The notes under the pieces: generated by a model | The model's database searches: none | What the model was told of the DNA's origin: nothing | What the model saw: only the letters and a program-made list of their open reading frames with translations | Shown: piece by piece, positions 8,586 to 16,041 of the stretch | Layout: every line of letters starts with the position of its first letter | Numbering within the stretch: the first letter of the stretch is position 1 | Position numbers and translations under genes: made by a program | Source: DALYDP01 sp964541635 | Lineage (GTDB): Bacteria; Patescibacteriota; Gracilibacteria; Peribacterales; Peribacteraceae | Reading direction: 5' to 3' | Assembly: GCA_964541635.1 (NCBI GenBank) | Contig: CAZIQM010000001.1 | Span: 1-64,000 of the forward strand | Length of the DNA: 64,000 bases

Positions 8586-9566
8586 ATGAAGAAATACATC
8601 GTCGTTTCGCTCCTCCTGCTGCCGCTCGCGGCCTGTTCATGGGGCACGACCGATACGCCCGCACCCGACGACGGCACCACGGTCGTCACCGAACGGCCCG
8701 AAACGAAGAACGTCATTTACCGCGGCCACCTGCTCCCCCTCGGCGCGAGCATCTACATGGAAGGATCGCACCGCCTGGAGTTGGAAGACGGCCGTTTCGT
8801 CCTCCTGGAAAGCGACGGCCTGCTTCTCGACGAATACGTCAACAAGGACGTCGAAGTCTTCGGCAGCACCCGCGCGACGATCGAAGGCAGCGCCATCATC
8901 ATGCGCGTCGAACGGATCGCCGAACTCTCCGAAAGCAGCGCCCCCGCGATCGAATCCTCCAGCTCTTCGTCCGCGGCGGTTTCGTCGTCGCCCGTCGCCG
9001 TGAGCAGCGCCGCGCCGGTCGTCCCGGCCGCGAGCAGCGCCAAACCGGTCGCCGCGTCGTCGGCGGCGCCGGTCGCCTCCAGCAAAGCGCCGGTCGCGGT
9101 GGTGTCGTCCGCGCCCGCGGCGGTCGCCTCCTCGTCCGTCTCGTCGGTCGACGCGGCGTTCGAAGCGCGCGTGACGGCCATGGCGAAAGCGAAAATGGAC
9201 GCCGCGAACTGGAGCCAGCAGTACTGCGCCCCCTCGAACCTGGCGTTCTGCTTCCCGGTGCACAAAAACTGGTGGTACACGTCGTTCGGCGCGACCTCGA
9301 GCAGCCTCTGGCACGTCGAAATGTCTTCCGAGGAACTCGTGGCGCTCGGCGACGGCCCGATCGCGGTCGTGCTCGTCTCCGGCAACGCGTCCGTGCCGGA
9401 CGGGACGGTGTCGACCGCGAACGGCGTGGCGCTCGGCGTCCGCGCGTGGACGAACAACCGCCACATCGAGATCCGCGGCCCCGCGGCGTTGTCCCAGGCG
9501 GTCGCGTACATCACGGCCGAATTGAAACCCGCGCCGACCGCGGTCTCGTCCGCGTCCGCGCAGTGA
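8586..9566 (+). CDS. Ser-rich lipoprotein
   Basis: The 326-residue product has a lipoprotein signal peptide ending in LPLAACS, with the lipidated cysteine at residue 17. A small beta-rich domain follows (about residues 38-112). A low-complexity Ser/Ala/Val linker spans about 115-190, and a C-terminal domain contains two cysteines (SQQYCAPSNLAFCFPVHKNW) that could form a disulfide. Neither domain is recognised. The linker looks like a surface spacer that lifts the C-terminal domain off the membrane. TATACT lies 23 nt before the ATG, giving a short pyrimidine-rich leader unlike the leaderless genes around it. The next gene begins 12 nt downstream. Confidence 0.75.
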   Translation: MKKYIVVSLLLLPLAACSWGTTDTPAPDDGTTVVTERPETKNVIYRGHLLPLGASIYMEGSHRLELEDGRFVLLESDGLLLDEYVNKDVEVFGSTRATIEGSAIIMRVERIAELSESSAPAIESSSSSSAAVSSSPVAVSSAAPVVPAASSAKPVAASSAAPVASSKAPVAVVSSAPAAVASSSVSSVDAAFEARVTAMAKAKMDAANWSQQYCAPSNLAFCFPVHKNWWYTSFGATSSSLWHVEMSSEELVALGDGPIAVVLVSGNASVPDGTVSTANGVALGVRAWTNNRHIEIRGPAALSQAVAYITAELKPAPTAVSSASAQ

Positions 9567-9578
9567 TACACTGATCGC

Positions 9579-10253
9579 ATGCCGACCTTCACCTACATCG
9601 CGAAGCGGGCCGACGGCGCGGAAACGCGCGGCAAGATCGACGCCGTGTCCATCGACGCGGCGCGCGAAGAACTGCGAAAGCAGGGCTTGATGGTCGAGGA
9701 CCTCCGCGAGCAACAGCCGCAGCGCCAGCAGCAACAGCCTGCGCGCCCCGCGCAGCAGCCGAAGCCGCAACAGCCCCAACAGCAGAAACCCGCGAACCAG
9801 CAGCAAAAACCCCCGCAGCAGAAACCCCAGGTCCCCAAGCCCACGGTCCAACAACCCCCGAAGCCGATCATCCAGGCCTCGCCCGCGCCGAAAGCCTCGA
9901 AACCCGAACCGCTCCCGTGGAGCGGGGCGAACAACGGCGCGGCGCCGAAGCTCCCGGACGAAACGATGTACGCGCCGATGCACGAAACGCTCCGCATTTT
10001 CGCGGGGTGGCTCCTCGCGTGGTACGGCCTCATCTACGCCCTCGGGTTCCTCGAACAGACGGGCAAGCTCTCGCCGATCCCCTTCATCCACGAACTCTTC
10101 GCGTCGCGCCTCGTGCTGCAATTCACCTTCGGCACGTTCCTGGTGCTCGCGCTCTCGAACGTGCACCGCTGGCTCGGCCGCGGTCCGTTCGTCGGCTTCG
10201 CGCTCAGCCTCGCCTACCTCGGCGCACTGGCGGGATTCGTCATCTACGGCTGA
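9579..10253 (+). CDS. PilC-N-like domain fused to a Gln/Pro linker and membrane helices
   Basis: Residues 1-45 (MPTFTYIAKRADGAETRG, then SIDAAREELRKQGLMVEDLR) match the start of type II secretion/type IV pilus inner-membrane proteins of the PilC/GspF family. Instead of the usual cytoplasmic bundle there is a Gln/Pro/Lys-rich linker (about 47-115) and then about three membrane helices from residue 138 to the C terminus. At 224 residues it is far shorter than PilC (about 400) and cannot be a normal platform protein. TACACT precedes the ATG by 6 nt. The function is unknown; a link to pilus machinery is inference. Confidence 0.65.
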   Translation: MPTFTYIAKRADGAETRGKIDAVSIDAAREELRKQGLMVEDLREQQPQRQQQQPARPAQQPKPQQPQQQKPANQQQKPPQQKPQVPKPTVQQPPKPIIQASPAPKASKPEPLPWSGANNGAAPKLPDETMYAPMHETLRIFAGWLLAWYGLIYALGFLEQTGKLSPIPFIHELFASRLVLQFTFGTFLVLALSNVHRWLGRGPFVGFALSLAYLGALAGFVIYG

Positions 10254-10874
10254 TCAGAGTCCGAGCTGCTTGCGGATTTCGTCCGCCTGCGCCTGGTCGT
10301 CCTGTTTCACCGACTGCTGGTGCGTGACGCCCTGGAGGTCTGCCCAGTCCTGCGCGTGGCGCTGTTCGAGCTTCATGAGCTGGAGCAAGTGCTTCGGCGA
10401 AAGCTCGGTGAACTTGCGGCGCTCCTCCTCGAGGATGTTCTGCAGTTCGTCGACCTGGTATTGCGAGAGCTTGGGGATGGCCTGGATGATGCGCCACTTC
10501 TCGTCGCGCGTGAGCGAAATCGATCCGCGGAGCAGCGTCAGGAATTTCTGCTCGTCGAAGGCGGTGCCCGTGTGCGCGGGAACGACGATGCTGTCGTTGC
10601 TCATTTGCATCGTGATCGAACCGAAACGGTAATCGCCGACTTCGCCGAGGACGCGGATGTCTTCGTCGTCGTAACCCATCTCCTTCGTGGCGACGGTGCC
10701 CGGCGGGGGCGGCGGCGGTCCCATGTCCTGCGGCGGCGCGGCGCCGTCGTCGCCTTGGCCTCCCGCCTGTTGGGCGGGCGGGGGCGGGGGCGTGCCGAAT
10801 ACCTGGGTCGGATCGAGTCCGTCCTGGGGAACCGGATCGCCGGGGCGCGGGGGGTTCTGCTGGTCGTCTGCCAT
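10254..10874 (-). CDS. Hypothetical protein with Pro-rich N terminus
   Basis: This 206-residue protein starts MADDQQNPPRPGDPVPQDG and has two polyproline tracts within the first 60 residues. A compact region (EDIRVLGEVGDYRFGSITM) and a highly charged helical C terminus follow. No membrane helix or known domain is seen. The start at 10874 has TAGACT 8 nt upstream on the minus strand. The same frame runs far into recG but only as a shadow. It is convergent with, and abuts, the PilC-N-like gene. Confidence 0.6.
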   Translation of the reverse strand: MADDQQNPPRPGDPVPQDGLDPTQVFGTPPPPPAQQAGGQGDDGAAPPQDMGPPPPPPGTVATKEMGYDDEDIRVLGEVGDYRFGSITMQMSNDSIVVPAHTGTAFDEQKFLTLLRGSISLTRDEKWRIIQAIPKLSQYQVDELQNILEEERRKFTELSPKHLLQLMKLEQRHAQDWADLQGVTHQQSVKQDDQAQADEIRKQLGL

Positions 10875-10921
10875 ACGGTGCCAGTCTACGCCAAAAGGCC
10901 CCTCTGACAATCGGAAACGGC

Positions 10922-12955
10922 TCAAGCGGACCGCTCCCCCTCGACGCCGATCAGCTTCTCGGCGGTGCGCCGCACGCGCAGGATGAACGCCGGATCGAAG
11001 AGCTGAGGGAAGCGCATGTCCGGCAGGCCGCTCTGGCGCAAACCGAACAGCTCGCCGGGACCGCGCAGTTGCAGGTCGATCTCCGCGAGGTGGAATCCGG
11101 AGTGGTGTTCTTCCATCGCCTTCAGGCGGGGCGAACGCGCCTGTTCGGGCGTGGTGGTGAAGAGGAAGCAGTGGCTCTGGTGGTCGCCGCGCCCGACGCG
11201 CCCGCGGAACTGGTGAAGCTGCGAGAGGCCGAACCGCTCGGCTCCTTCGATGACGATGATGGTCGCGTTCGGCACGTCGATGCCGACTTCGATGACCGAC
11301 GTCGACACCAGGATGTCGCTCTCCTTCGCCTTGAACGCCTTCATGATCACGTCCTTCTCGTCGCCCGGCATGCGCCCGTGCAGCAGCGCGATGCGCCGGT
11401 GCGGGAACGCCTCGGCGAGGCGCGCGTGCTCCTGCTGGACGTTCTTCACCTCGCGGATATCCTCCGCTTCCGACTCGGCGATGAGCGGGCAGATGACGAA
11501 CACTTGGCGGCCACCGTCGATTTCCTTGTCGATGAACAGCTCGATCGTCCGCCTGTCCTTGGGCGACACCACCTTGGTGTGGATGTCCTTGCGGTTCTTC
11601 GGCTTCGTCTGGAGCACGGACAGGTCGTGGTCGCCGTACGCCGTGAGCGCGAGCGTCCGCGGGATCGGCGTGGCGGTCATCGAGAGGAAATGCGGCGAAC
11701 CTTTGTCCTTCAGCCGCGCGCGTTGCGCGACGCCGAACCGGTGCTGCTCGTCGACCACCACGAGGAGCAAGTTGGAAAAACGCACGGAATCTTCGATGAG
11801 CGCGTGCGTGCCGATGACGACGTCGATCGTTCCGGCGGCGAGCGATTGGCGCACCGCGTCCTTCTCGCCCGCCGTCATGGAACCCGTGAGGAGCTGGACG
11901 TTGGGCAACCGCCGCGAGCGGCCGTCCGCGGCGACGGCGTTGTGCCACGTGAGGAGCAATTTCGAGATCGAGAGCACGTGCTGCCTGGCCAAGACCTCCG
12001 TCGGGACCATGAGCGCAACCTGGCCGCCGTGCGCGATGGCGTTCGCCATCACCGCCACGGCCACGAGCGTTTTGCCCGAGCCGACGTCGCCTTCGAGCAG
12101 GCGCGACATCGGGCGGTCCTTCTCCATGTCTTTCAATATTTCGTAGATCGCGATCTTCTGGTCGTCCGTGGGCGTGAACTGCAGCGACGAGAAGAAACTC
12201 TTGATGAGCTCCGGGTCCATCGGCGTCTTCAAACGGTCCTGCGCCGCGGACTGCCACGCTTTGCGGCGCTCGAGGGCGTCTTGCTGCACGCCGAGCATTT
12301 CCTCGAACGCCATGCGTTCGCGCGCCCGTTCCACCGCGGCGGGATCGTCGGGAAAATGCAGCGCCTCGAAGGTCTCGCTCCTGCTGAGGAGGTTTTCCTC
12401 CTTCAGCACGGCTTCCGGCAGCGTTTCGGGTATGTCCGTGATGGCGGGGCGGACGAGCGTCATTTTCTCGCGCAGCCACTTCGTGTTGATGATGTCGTGC
12501 TGCGGGTAGATCGGCACGAGCCTCCCGGCGTGGACGAGGGGCTTGCTTCCCGCGACCTCGAACTGCGGGCTCGACATCTGCAACCGGACGCCCACCTCCT
12601 TCAACTTCCCCGTGAGCACGACTTCGCTGCCGTCCGGCAGCATGCGTTTCACGTGCGGCTGGTTGAACCACGTGACCTCGCACGTATCGCCGGCCGTGTC
12701 GGTGAAGGTCGTCTTCAGCAAATTCTTGCCGCCGCGCAGCCGCGTGAACTTCAATTCGGCGATGGTGCCGCGCACCGTGACCTTCTCGCCGATGGCGCAC
12801 TGCGCGAGCGTGCGGACCTGGCTCAGGTCTTCGTGTCCGCGCGGCAGGTACTTCAACAAATCGAGCACCGTGCGGATGCCCATGCCTTCGAGCGCGTCGA
12901 TATGGGCCTGCGTGGTGCGCAGGAGCGCCGACGTGAGACGGCTCGATCCTTTCAC
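10922..12955 (-). CDS. recG: ATP-dependent DNA helicase RecG
   Basis: This 677-residue helicase reverses stalled forks and migrates Holliday junctions. It has an N-terminal wedge/OB region (GEKVTVRGTIAELKF), Walker A GDVGSGKTL, the family-specific DEQHRFGVAQR box (motif II), MTATPIPRTL (motif III), and motif VI QFRGRVGRGDHQS. The C-terminal LRGPGELFGLRQSG is diagnostic of RecG. Initiation is at GTG with a perfect TATAAT 6 nt upstream on the minus strand, so the message is probably leaderless. The NUDIX gene lies just upstream in the same direction. Confidence 0.96.
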   Translation of the reverse strand: MKGSSRLTSALLRTTQAHIDALEGMGIRTVLDLLKYLPRGHEDLSQVRTLAQCAIGEKVTVRGTIAELKFTRLRGGKNLLKTTFTDTAGDTCEVTWFNQPHVKRMLPDGSEVVLTGKLKEVGVRLQMSSPQFEVAGSKPLVHAGRLVPIYPQHDIINTKWLREKMTLVRPAITDIPETLPEAVLKEENLLSRSETFEALHFPDDPAAVERARERMAFEEMLGVQQDALERRKAWQSAAQDRLKTPMDPELIKSFFSSLQFTPTDDQKIAIYEILKDMEKDRPMSRLLEGDVGSGKTLVAVAVMANAIAHGGQVALMVPTEVLARQHVLSISKLLLTWHNAVAADGRSRRLPNVQLLTGSMTAGEKDAVRQSLAAGTIDVVIGTHALIEDSVRFSNLLLVVVDEQHRFGVAQRARLKDKGSPHFLSMTATPIPRTLALTAYGDHDLSVLQTKPKNRKDIHTKVVSPKDRRTIELFIDKEIDGGRQVFVICPLIAESEAEDIREVKNVQQEHARLAEAFPHRRIALLHGRMPGDEKDVIMKAFKAKESDILVSTSVIEVGIDVPNATIIVIEGAERFGLSQLHQFRGRVGRGDHQSHCFLFTTTPEQARSPRLKAMEEHHSGFHLAEIDLQLRGPGELFGLRQSGLPDMRFPQLFDPAFILRVRRTAEKLIGVEGERSA

Positions 12956-12970
12956 GGCCCGATTATACCG

Positions 12971-13381
12971 TCAGAGGCGGCCCAGCACCGACTGCAAAAA
13001 CTCCTGGTCTTTGGGCACGCTAAGCAGGTTCAGGGCATCGGCCGGTTTCACCCACCGCGCCTCGCGGATCCTGGCGTCCGCCGGGAAGAGATCTGTCTCG
13101 GTCGTCGTGAAGAGCATCACCGTGATGCGCTTGAGCTGCGTTTTGTCCTCGCGCCCCTGTTCGTCGATCGTGTACTTCGTGTAGCTGCCGAGCGTCTCGA
13201 CCTCCGTGAGCTGGCGGATGCCGGTCTCTTCCGTGATTTCGCGTTTCGCCGCGGCCAAGCGGTGTTCCCCTTCCTCGATCTGCCCCTTCGGGATGGACCA
13301 CACGCCGTTGCGCTGGAGCACGAGCAGCATCTCCCCCTTGGGGTTCAGCACGACCCCTCCCGCGGAATTGCGGTAGGTCAT
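12971..13381 (-). CDS. NUDIX hydrolase
   Basis: This 136-residue protein has a complete Nudix box, GQIEEGEHRLAAAKREITEETGI (read in two parts: GQIEEGEHRLAAA and KREITEETGI), preceded by SAGGVVLNPKGEMLLV. It probably hydrolyses a nucleoside diphosphate derivative such as an oxidised dNTP or Ap4A; the substrate cannot be fixed. The ATG at 13381 is preceded by a clear AGGAGG about 10 nt upstream, an unusual strong Shine-Dalgarno site for this region. A longer reading frame to 13498 lacks family support and collides with the divergent gene's promoter. Confidence 0.88.
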   Translation of the reverse strand: MTYRNSAGGVVLNPKGEMLLVLQRNGVWSIPKGQIEEGEHRLAAAKREITEETGIRQLTEVETLGSYTKYTIDEQGREDKTQLKRITVMLFTTTETDLFPADARIREARWVKPADALNLLSVPKDQEFLQSVLGRL

Positions 13382-13487
13382 GTGGGGAATCGCCTCCTTT
13401 TGCTTGGTAATCGCGCTGTGTTCCATAAACAAGGACCCATCGTCCCACTGGAGCGTCGCGAGGGCAAGTTTGCTACACTCACCGTAT

Positions 13488-13877
13488 ATGACGGACATGA
13501 AGAGCCTCTATGACGAGCACAAAGACCTGGGCGAGGATGCCCAGAAACAAGCGGGCAAAGCCATCGCCGGCACCATGCGGCCCGAGATCGAGGCCTTCCT
13601 GAACGCCCTGCTGGGCCTCCTGGAAAAAAAGGAGATCGACTCCGGGAACCCGAAATCGTTCCTCAACGCCGCCGTGTACGACGCGTTGGGCGAAACCGAC
13701 AAGGACAAAATCGACCTGGCGCTCATCAACCTGGGGCACATGCTGGAGGACGTCATCGAATTCCGCCTCTCGAAGCTGACGCCCGATTCCTCGCCCCAGC
13801 TCGAAACGATGATCGCGGCGTTGCTCCAAACGAAAACGCGGATCGAGGAGAAGGTGGGAGACGTGTTCAAGTTCTGA
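13488..13877 (+). CDS. Hypothetical all-helical protein
   Basis: A 129-residue soluble protein, highly charged and apparently all alpha-helical (EAFLNALLGLLEKKEID, KIDLALINLGHMLEDVIEF). No signal peptide, membrane helix or catalytic motif is visible and I do not recognise the family. The start follows TACACT by 8 nt; in-frame codons further upstream would encode an implausible Ser-rich extension. It diverges from the NUDIX gene. Confidence 0.65.
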   Translation: MTDMKSLYDEHKDLGEDAQKQAGKAIAGTMRPEIEAFLNALLGLLEKKEIDSGNPKSFLNAAVYDALGETDKDKIDLALINLGHMLEDVIEFRLSKLTPDSSPQLETMIAALLQTKTRIEEKVGDVFKF

Positions 13878-13884
13878 CCACGAC

Positions 13885-13913
13885 AAAAGCGCATCCGAAC
13901 GTTTCGAATGCGC
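13885..13913 (-). terminator. Intrinsic terminator of the 13943 gene
   Basis: GCGCAT...ATGCGC with an inner CGAA/TTCG stem forms a hairpin at 13889-13913. Read on the minus strand it is followed by TTTTG, so it serves the minus-strand gene that ends at 13943. Confidence 0.6.
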
Positions 13914-13942
13914 CTTCGTACATTTTGGCGGGCGGGAATGCC

Positions 13943-14338
13943 CTACTCTTTTTCACGCATCTGAAGGATAAATTCAGGCCCTACTCCGGTAGGCATAACT
14001 CCGGGCAAATCCAGAGTATCCGTGAACCATGTATCTGCCGCGAGGACGTCGCGATCACCCGTTGCAAGATGGTCAACGATTAGACCTTCTTTATGCACTG
14101 TCTGGGCAAAGTCGAACGCGAGATACACCGCAAGAGGTGGATTTCCATCGTCCTCTACGGGCTTCTCGTTTTCGATCCAAAAATGCATGCTCGGACCATC
14201 CGAATAATTCTCGAAGGTGAGACTATCTCTTTTCATTCCAAGCTCTTGGCAGAGCGTCAGGACCCACGAGAGGTCCTTCACGGAAGGAAATGTGACGACA
14301 ATTCTTGGATCCTTCAGACTCACATAGAAACGTTTCAT
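13943..14338 (-). CDS. Hypothetical protein, possible VOC-like fold
   Basis: A 131-residue protein with alternating beta and alpha elements, starting MKRFYVSLKDPRIVVTFPSV, with SDGPSMHFWIE and AVYLAFDFAQTVHKEG later. The layout recalls glyoxalase/VOC proteins, but the metal ligands are not convincing. GC content is lower than in neighbours, suggesting transfer. AGGGG precedes the ATG, and a TTGACA/TATTAT promoter lies about 70 nt upstream. This classical promoter and ribosome-site layout differs from the leaderless genes around it. Confidence 0.6.
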   Translation of the reverse strand: MKRFYVSLKDPRIVVTFPSVKDLSWVLTLCQELGMKRDSLTFENYSDGPSMHFWIENEKPVEDDGNPPLAVYLAFDFAQTVHKEGLIVDHLATGDRDVLAADTWFTDTLDLPGVMPTGVGPEFILQMREKE

Positions 14339-14404
14339 GACGTTTCCCCTTTTTATAAGGCTGTTCTTGCACGGTCCCGCCCGTGGTGTAAATGTACTAT
14401 GAAT

Positions 14405-14432
14405 ATAATAAAACATTAATATATATTGTCAA
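14405..14432 (-). promoter_or_regulatory. Sigma70-type promoter of the 13943 gene
   Basis: On the minus strand TTGACA (14427-14432), a 16-nt spacer and TATTAT (14405-14410) form a near-consensus promoter in an AT-rich patch. The leader to the ATG is about 60 nt. Confidence 0.7.
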
Positions 14433-14447
14433 TGTATGGATTTTGGC

Positions 14448-14506
14448 TTAAGTTAGCTGTCGCGCATCGATCCAACGGATCCGATCGTCGTCCTTCCCCC
14501 ACGTCA
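14448..14506 (-). pseudogene. Displaced copy of the miaA 3' end
   Basis: The minus strand encodes TWGKDDDRIRWIDARQLT and a stop, closely matching the end of the intact MiaA (TWWKDDERIKWIDARQM). About 41 of 50 aligned bases agree. The copy stops exactly at the outer end of the left inverted repeat (GTCA at 14503-14506). It looks like the original gene end, pushed away by the GIY-YIG element, which supplied a replacement end to miaA. Confidence 0.7.
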
Positions 14507-14551
14507 GTCCTCGGTACGATTTTGCTGCGGCAAAATCACTCGGCCTGACAA
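14503..14551. repeat. Left terminal palindrome of the GIY-YIG element
   Basis: The reverse complement has arms TTGTCAGGCCGAGTG and CGTACCGAGGACTGAC around an inner hairpin ATTTT-GCCGCAGC-AAAAT. The arms are identical to those of the right palindrome; the inner stem differs in sequence but keeps its pairing. Confidence 0.8.
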
Positions 14552-14592
14552 GCCCGCCGTTCTTAGGGGATGAAGTACGCGATATGTTGTTT

Positions 14593-14648
14593 TGTCATGC
14601 CGAGTGTTCGGCGAGTCGCACGCGAGTCGAATGTACCGAGGCATGACA
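14593..14648. repeat. Internal palindrome, diverged member
   Basis: TGTCATGCCGAGTG and GTACCGAGGCATGACA flank a variable centre closed by TTCG/CGAA. It has the same design as the terminal palindromes but different arm bases, and it lies just upstream of the nuclease start. Confidence 0.75.
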
Positions 14649-14665
14649 AATCGCATGCTTATTTC

Positions 14666-15013
14666 GTGCAGCAATATTTCACCTACCTCCTTCGTTTTAA
14701 GAACGGCTCGTACTACGTGGGCGTGACGAACGATATCGAGCGCCGAATGGACGAACATCGAACTGTTCTCAATCCCGGATCGTACGTGGAACAACAAGGC
14801 GACTTCGAACTCGTCTACGTCGAGTCTTCTCCGTACATCCTCAACGCTATCGCGAGAGAAAAACAAATAAAGAATTGGAGTCGCGCAAAGAAAGATGCTC
14901 TCGTCGAGGGGGATGAGAACGCGCTTTTTTATCTCGCGAAGAAAGATTTCTCTTCGAAAAAGGTTGTCAGGCCGAGTGCCCCGAGCCGCAGCGAGGGGCG
15001 TACCGAGGACTGA
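14666..15013 (+). CDS. GIY-YIG domain endonuclease
   Basis: This 115-residue single-domain nuclease has the two half-motifs in YFTYLL and SYYVGVTNDIERRMDEH, the latter containing the catalytic-type Arg. Glu occurs later in YVESSPYIL, with IAREKQIKNWSRAKKDALV following, as in small standalone UPF0213/YhbQ-like proteins. I chose a GTG at 14666 because it gives the family's usual N terminus; an ATG at 14570 would translate through the internal palindrome. The last 17 or so codons (KVVRPSAPSRSEGRTED) lie inside the right palindrome, so gene and repeat are physically one unit. GC content is lower than in neighbours. Confidence 0.82.
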   Translation: MQQYFTYLLRFKNGSYYVGVTNDIERRMDEHRTVLNPGSYVEQQGDFELVYVESSPYILNAIAREKQIKNWSRAKKDALVEGDENALFYLAKKDFSSKKVVRPSAPSRSEGRTED

Positions 15014-15014
15014 C
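14964..15014. repeat. Right terminal palindrome of the GIY-YIG element
   Basis: Arms TTGTCAGGCCGAGTG and CGTACCGAGGACTGAC surround CCCCGA-GCCGCAGC-GAGGGG. The nuclease stop codon lies in it, and the miaA stop follows 2 bp after it. Confidence 0.8.
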
Positions 15015-15015
15015 A

Positions 15016-15951
15016 TCACATCTGCCTCGCATCGATCCATTTGATCCGCTCATCGTCCTTCCACCAGGTCATCTGGCGCTTCGCATATTGGCGGGTTTTC
15101 GCGGCGATGACCTCGATGAGCTGCTCCTTGTTCTGCTCGTCTGACCTCAGCCACTGCGCGATCTCGCGGTAGCCGTGGCTCTTGAAGCCGGGATCATGTT
15201 CCGTGTAGCCGCGCTCCAACAATGATTCGACTTCGCGGATCCATCCCCCGTTCACGAGCTCGGGCGTGCGCGCGTCGATGCGCTTGGTCAGCTCATCACG
15301 CGGCCATTCGAGCCCGAGCATCAAGGCGTGGAAATCCGGCGGCACGGTTTTCTTCAGAGTCGACGGCGGGAACCCCGTGAGCCGGTAGAGCTCCACCGCG
15401 CGGACGACGTACTGCTTGTTGGCTTTGTCGAAACTCTTCGCGGTTTCGGGATCCACCCTTGAGAGCTCGTCGAAGAGCGCCCACCCGTCGTCTTCGTCGT
15501 ACAGCTTCTCCAATTCTTTCCGCAGTTCGGGGTCGGCTTCGGGCAACGGACGCAGGCCGTCGACGACCGACGAGATGTAGAGCATCGATCCCCCGACGAG
15601 CACGGGCACGTTCCCGCGCGCGTGGATTTCCTTGATGACGCTGTTCGCGTGTTCTTGGTACCACGCGATCGTGACAGGCTCTTTCGGATCGAGCACCGAG
15701 AATAGATGGTGCGGGACTCTCCCCTTTTCCTCCTCGGTGATTTTCGCGGTGCCGATGTCCATGCCCGTGTAGAGCTGGCGCGAGTCGGCGTTCACCACCT
15801 CGGCGCACTCCCCCATCCGTTCGCAAAGACGCAACGAGAAACCCGTTTTTCCGCTGCACGTAGGCCCGAGCACGACGATGACCGGTTTCGGGTTCTGCGC
15901 CAGATGCTCGTCGACGAGCGGCTGCCAATCGTTGGGACCCAGGAGATGCAC
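15016..15951 (-). CDS. miaA: tRNA dimethylallyltransferase MiaA
   Basis: This 311-residue enzyme adds dimethylallyl to A37 of tRNAs reading U-starting codons. The P-loop is GPTCSGKTG, followed by VVNADSRQLYTGMDIGTAK and HHLFSVLDP, with QYVVRAVELYRLTG and TRQYAKRQMTWW near the end. Translation probably starts at GTG 15951 with AGGGG upstream; no in-frame ATG fits. The last 15 or so codons occur a second time 510 bp downstream, beyond the GIY-YIG element, which suggests they were brought in by that element. Confidence 0.95.
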   Translation of the reverse strand: MHLLGPNDWQPLVDEHLAQNPKPVIVVLGPTCSGKTGFSLRLCERMGECAEVVNADSRQLYTGMDIGTAKITEEEKGRVPHHLFSVLDPKEPVTIAWYQEHANSVIKEIHARGNVPVLVGGSMLYISSVVDGLRPLPEADPELRKELEKLYDEDDGWALFDELSRVDPETAKSFDKANKQYVVRAVELYRLTGFPPSTLKKTVPPDFHALMLGLEWPRDELTKRIDARTPELVNGGWIREVESLLERGYTEHDPGFKSHGYREIAQWLRSDEQNKEQLIEVIAAKTRQYAKRQMTWWKDDERIKWIDARQM

Positions 15952-16041
15952 GCCCCTATTCCACCATATTCCCGAAGCCGTGCCTACTGCTGAGGCAAGC
16001 CCAAAAGTGGTAGAATGATCTCGATTTCCCTCAACAGCTTC

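Larger units (their letters stand above)
14503..15014. mobile_element. Small GIY-YIG element bounded by inverted palindromic repeats
   Basis: A 512-bp unit begins with GTCAGTCCTCGGTACG and ends with its exact reverse complement CGTACCGAGGACTGAC. A single GIY-YIG nuclease gene lies inside and a third related palindrome stands before it. The element sits between the functional miaA end (stop at 15016) and a diverged duplicate of that end (14448-14506). No transposase is present. Mobilisation by the nuclease itself, or in trans, is inference. Confidence 0.65.

Noticed and set aside
10254..12800. An 848-codon minus-strand frame
   Set aside because: Only its last 206 codons look like protein; the rest is a shadow of recG in another frame.
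14963..15014. Rho-independent terminator of the GIY-YIG gene
   Set aside because: The palindrome lacks a T-run, encodes the protein's C terminus and matches the left repeat, so a mobile-element end explains it better.
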